Under the pieces are notes generated by a model that saw only the letters and a program-made list of their open reading frames with translations, searched no databases and had not been told where the DNA came from. From JAGVJT01 sp964471225 (GTDB lineage Bacteria; Pseudomonadota; Gammaproteobacteria; Legionellales; Legionellaceae): a stretch of 64,000 bases of DNA. The stretch lies in NCBI GenBank assembly GCA_964471225.1, contig CAYYEZ010000027.1, positions 9,212 through 73,211 of the forward strand. Reading direction: 5' to 3'. The position numbers and the translations under genes were made by a program. Positions 60,918 to 64,000 of the stretch are shown here, piece after piece. How positions within the stretch are numbered: the first letter of the stretch is position 1; every line of letters starts with the position of its first letter.

Positions 60918-62162
60918 TTATTCTCCAAGTTGTGCTGCAGGGCTTGTTTTTAACTGAATATCGTTGTTGATAACAACATGTGTACCGTTTTGTAATTTGA
61001 GCTCGCCACTACTCACGACTTGTTGACCTTTTTTCAAACCTTCGAGAATAACCGTTTCGTTATTTTGACTTTCACCGGTTTTGACAAAAACTTGTTTGAC
61101 AATAAATTGATCATTGTCTTTTTTATCTTTGGCTTTTTCAACAATGAAAACAGAATTACCGTACAAGCTATAGGATATTGCTGTTGAGGGTAATACGAGT
61201 GTTTGCTCTTGTGGTGCGCGTGTAATAATGATTGAGACAAACATTCCGGGAATGAATGCATAAGAGGAGATATGTTTCTCTATGTTATTTTCAGTGTTGC
61301 ATTGAATGTAAGAGGTTGTGTCATTGGGAAGTGTTTCAATAATGAGGTCTGGCGATTTTTTAGGCTCGATGAGTGATTTGCTCGAGCAGTTTGGGAAGGT
61401 TGCTTGTACTTTTATGTTATGTGTATCTGCATCTACTTTTGCGTTAACCGCAGTAATGATCCCTTTAAAAAAAGTTTCAGGATATTGAGGGAGTGCCGCA
61501 ATGATTGTTTGTCCTACCGTCACATCAGTAAGACGCTGTTCTGGTAAATAAAATTCGACAAACAACGGATCGAGTGCTTGAAGTGTGACAATCGTTGTAT
61601 TTCCTGGCGTGACATACTCTCCTAAGTTAATTTGTCTTAGTCCTAGTTGGCCACTGAAAGGGGAGCGAATATGTTTTTGGCGAATCAGTGCTTCAGTTTC
61701 CTCTACTTTTGCCCGTGCCTCGAGTAATCGTGCCTCTGCCTCATCGACATTTACATCTGCTGTTGCGTGTTTTGTTTGTAGGTCTTTTTGGCGCTGATAG
61801 TTTACAGTTTGAAGTGCTAGCTCTGCTTGATTAGATTTTAAATTCGCTTGCTCAACGCTGTCATCGATATCAATTAAAAGTTGATCTTGTTCGATATGTT
61901 GCCCTGATTCGAAATGAATGGCTGTAATTTTTCCAGCGGCCTGCGAGCTGATTTCGACCCCTTTGACAGCTTTAAATAAACCTACCGTATGAATTTCTGG
62001 ACGCCAAGTTTTGCTTGTTACGGTGGTTGTAGAGACCGTTACAGCGGGAGGTTGATAGCTTGCAAAAAAGAAATGAAAGAAGATTTTTTTCGCGAGATTA
62101 AAAAGAATGAGGCCACCAAAAACAATAGACAATGCAATAATAACACGTCTTTGAGCTTTCAT
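60918..62162 (-). CDS. RND efflux pump, periplasmic adaptor (MFP)
   Basis: 414 residues. An N-terminal membrane anchor (RRVIIALSIVFGGLILFNLA) rather than a lipobox, lipoyl halves around GKITAIHFESGQHIEQDQLL, an alpha-hairpin (about residues 105-160) and LGLRQINLGEYVTPG. The beta-barrel domain carries an insertion of about 45 residues between FPNC and YAFIPGMF (about residues 258-303), with two Cys, that ordinary adaptors lack. Connects the RND pump to an outer-membrane channel encoded elsewhere. Confidence 0.9.
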   Translation of the reverse strand: MKAQRRVIIALSIVFGGLILFNLAKKIFFHFFFASYQPPAVTVSTTTVTSKTWRPEIHTVGLFKAVKGVEISSQAAGKITAIHFESGQHIEQDQLLIDIDDSVEQANLKSNQAELALQTVNYQRQKDLQTKHATADVNVDEAEARLLEARAKVEETEALIRQKHIRSPFSGQLGLRQINLGEYVTPGNTTIVTLQALDPLFVEFYLPEQRLTDVTVGQTIIAALPQYPETFFKGIITAVNAKVDADTHNIKVQATFPNCSSKSLIEPKKSPDLIIETLPNDTTSYIQCNTENNIEKHISSYAFIPGMFVSIIITRAPQEQTLVLPSTAISYSLYGNSVFIVEKAKDKKDNDQFIVKQVFVKTGESQNNETVILEGLKKGQQVVSSGELKLQNGTHVVINNDIQLKTSPAAQLGE

Positions 62163-62204
62163 TATCGGTGACCTCGTCTTTAAAGATTGAGGCAGAACCT
62201 TAAG

Positions 62205-64000
62205 CTATTTAGTTGAAAATTGCAATTCTCCTCCCTCGACTTTGACTAGGATATGATCTTGAGATTGAAAACGACCGGTGAGCAAAGCTTGTGCGAGTGG
62301 ATTTTCTAATTGTTGCTGAATAGTTCGCTTAAGTGGTCTTGCTCCATAAACAGGGTCAAAACCTGCTTTCGCAAGATGTTCGAGCGCTTCCGGTAAGAGA
62401 TCGAGCTTAATGTTTTGTTGTAACAGACGTTTTTTCAAGAGGTCTATTTGTATCGTCGCAATATTACTAATTTGTGCTTGTGTAAGTGCATGAAAGACTA
62501 CGCTGTCATCGATACGGTTGATAAACTCTGGTCGAAAATGATGGCTGACTTGCTCCATGACGATAGTTTTAATTTCATTGTAGCTGGCATGAGACATTTC
62601 TTGAATCGAAGCCGAGCCAATGTTTGATGTCATGACAATCACTGTGTTTCGAAAATCTACGGTGCGTCCTTGACCATCTGTGAGGCGACCATCATCGAGG
62701 ACTTGTAAGAGAATATTAAACACATCTGGATGTGCTTTTTCAATTTCATCAAGAAGAATCACAGAGTAGGGGCGTCGTCGAACTGTCTCAGTGAGATAGC
62801 CGCCTTCTTCATAACCGACGTATCCTGGGGGCGCACCAATTAAGCGCGCGACAGAATGTTTTTCCATGAACTCAGACATATCGATTCGAACTAAAGCTTC
62901 AACTGTATCAAAAAGAAAGGTTGCAAGTGCTTTACAAAGCTCTGTTTTACCTACACCTGTTGGCCCTAAAAATAAGAAGGAACCAATAGGTCGGTTGGGA
63001 TCAGACAGGCCTGCTCGTGCTCGTCTGATGGCATTTGACACAGCATCGACAGCTTCATCCTGACCGATCACACGTTGATGTAATGCGTCTTCCATATGCA
63101 GTAATTTTTCTTTTTCACCTTCAAGCATTTTGGCAACAGGAATGCCTGTCCATTTAGACACAACCTCTGCTATTTCCTCGTCGGTGACTTTATTGCGTAC
63201 GAGTTTTGTTTCCTTATCCTCGAGATCGGCTGCTTCAATCAATTGTTTTTCAAGTGCGGGAATTTTACCGTACTGTAATTCAGACATGCGTGCTAAATCT
63301 CCAGCACGTCTTGCCGCTTCTAACTCAAGCTTGGCTTTTTCAAGAGATTCTTTGATACTTGTGGCACCTTGTAAAAGTGCTTTTTCACTTTTCCAGATTT
63401 CCTCAAGATCAGCGTAATTTTTTTCTAACTCATCAATGTTTTTTTGTAAATCTTCTAAGCGTTTTTTAGAGGCGGCATCATCTTCTTTTTTCAAAGCTTC
63501 GTGCTCAATTTTAAATTGTATTAAGCGACGCTCAAGTTTATCTAAGCTCTCAGGCTTAGAGTCAATTTCCATACGAATTTGACTGCCTGCTTCATCAATC
63601 AAGTCGATGGCTTTGTCCGGGAGTTGTCGGTCTGTAATATAGCGATGCGATAATGTGGCTGCTGCGACAATGGCAGGATCGGTAATTTCTACCCCATGAT
63701 GAACTTCATAACGCTCTTTTAAGCCGCGCAAAATCGCGATGGTGTCTTCGACCGAAGGTTCGTCGACTAAGACTTTTTGGAAACGTCTTTCAAGTGCCGC
63801 ATCTTTCTCAATGTATTGACGATATTCATCGAGAGTTGTGGCACCAATACAATGTAGTTCACCACGAGCAAGAGAAGGTTTGAGCATGTTGCCAGCGTCC
63901 ATCGCACCTTCGGCTTTACCTGCCCCAACCATCGTGTGTAACTCATCAATGAAAAGAATAATCTGGCCTTCTTGTTTGGCAAGATCATTGAGCACACCTT
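62205..64000 (-). CDS. clpB: Disaggregase ClpB (partial, N-terminal part beyond the window)
   Basis: Hsp100 ATPase that rescues aggregated proteins with DnaK. The visible part starts in the first AAA module (LFIDELHTMVGAG, Walker B), continues through the coiled-coil M-domain (about 120 residues, rich in Lys/Glu/Leu) and the second module with GPTGVGKTE, LLDEIEKAHPDV and RIDDSVVF. About 600 of roughly 860 residues are inside. The M-domain separates it from ClpA and ClpX. Confidence 0.95.
   Translation of the reverse strand, partial: GVLNDLAKQEGQIILFIDELHTMVGAGKAEGAMDAGNMLKPSLARGELHCIGATTLDEYRQYIEKDAALERRFQKVLVDEPSVEDTIAILRGLKERYEVHHGVEITDPAIVAAATLSHRYITDRQLPDKAIDLIDEAGSQIRMEIDSKPESLDKLERRLIQFKIEHEALKKEDDAASKKRLEDLQKNIDELEKNYADLEEIWKSEKALLQGATSIKESLEKAKLELEAARRAGDLARMSELQYGKIPALEKQLIEAADLEDKETKLVRNKVTDEEIAEVVSKWTGIPVAKMLEGEKEKLLHMEDALHQRVIGQDEAVDAVSNAIRRARAGLSDPNRPIGSFLFLGPTGVGKTELCKALATFLFDTVEALVRIDMSEFMEKHSVARLIGAPPGYVGYEEGGYLTETVRRRPYSVILLDEIEKAHPDVFNILLQVLDDGRLTDGQGRTVDFRNTVIVMTSNIGSASIQEMSHASYNEIKTIVMEQVSHHFRPEFINRIDDSVVFHALTQAQISNIATIQIDLLKKRLLQQNIKLDLLPEALEHLAKAGFDPVYGARPLKRTIQQQLENPLAQALLTGRFQSQDHILVKVEGGELQFSTK

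Noticed and set aside
1..64000. CRISPR arrays, insertion sequences, prophage genes, replication origin
   Set aside because: No regular repeat-spacer pattern, transposase, integrase or phage structural gene was seen, and no dnaA/oriC context is present.

Overview
The window is a gene-dense, AT-leaning stretch of a gammaproteobacterial chromosome. Almost every gene has a recognisable gammaproteobacterial family. Several features point to the Legionella/Coxiella side of the class (Legionellales): three Pht-like major facilitator transporters, an outer-membrane lipoprotein that resembles IcmN/DotK of the Dot/Icm type IVB secretion system, a DUF1460 amidase-like protein, and several unplaced proteins of effector-like make-up. 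I cannot name the genus. There are no insertion sequences, prophages or CRISPR arrays.

Layout. 1-74: 5' end of rpsT on the minus strand. 155-4585: SGNH hydrolase, then MFS transporter-deoB-zur-like. 4641-7449: hslVU and bamD. 7565-9408 (minus): queF and rdgC. 9502-11966: wrbA, two AP endonucleases and rpmE. 12239-16046: malic enzyme with two tandem Pht-like transporters. 16089-17500 (minus): IcmN-like lipoprotein and dam. 17611-21744: kup, the DUF1460 protein (minus) and a SpmA/SpmB-like pair. 21798-27482 (minus): fadD, a TSUP permease and an AddA-like helicase-nuclease. 27547-30846: minC, lpxH, an unknown gene and tsaD, converging on plsY. 31569-36195: lipase-like protein, MmpL transporter and an unknown membrane protein. 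36273-41502 (minus): gpmI-envC-ctpA, then a Cys-rich exported protein with a beta-barrel protein. 41572-48476: envelope operon uppS-cdsA-rseP-bamA-skp-fabZ-lpxA. 48600-49967 (minus): bepA. 50041-55976: ribD-ribA-ribH-pyrG-kdsA-GT87. 56164-56871 (minus): exported glycine-rich protein and tRNA-Ser(UGA). 56971-62162 (minus): a second TSUP permease and a two-gene RND efflux pump. 62205-64000 (minus): clpB without its N-terminal part.

How the genes work together. The strongest theme is envelope biogenesis. BamA, BamD, Skp and BepA assemble or police outer-membrane proteins. LpxA, LpxH, FabZ and KdsA make lipid A and Kdo. UppS makes the lipid carrier, CdsA and PlsY make phospholipid, and RseP belongs to the envelope stress pathway. 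A second theme is scavenging by a host-associated cell: Pht-like transporters beside phosphopentomutase and malic enzyme, acyl-CoA synthetase, and candidate secreted lipases. Several conserved operons are incomplete here. lpxD is absent between skp and fabZ, where a strong terminator stands instead. ribE and ribB are absent from the rib cluster, minC has no minDE, addA has no addB, and the RND pump has no outer-membrane channel. I did not find a complete new multi-gene system. The best leads are the IcmN-like lipoprotein overlapping dam, the lipase-like protein at 31569, and the exported Cys-rich/beta-barrel pair at 36273-37278.
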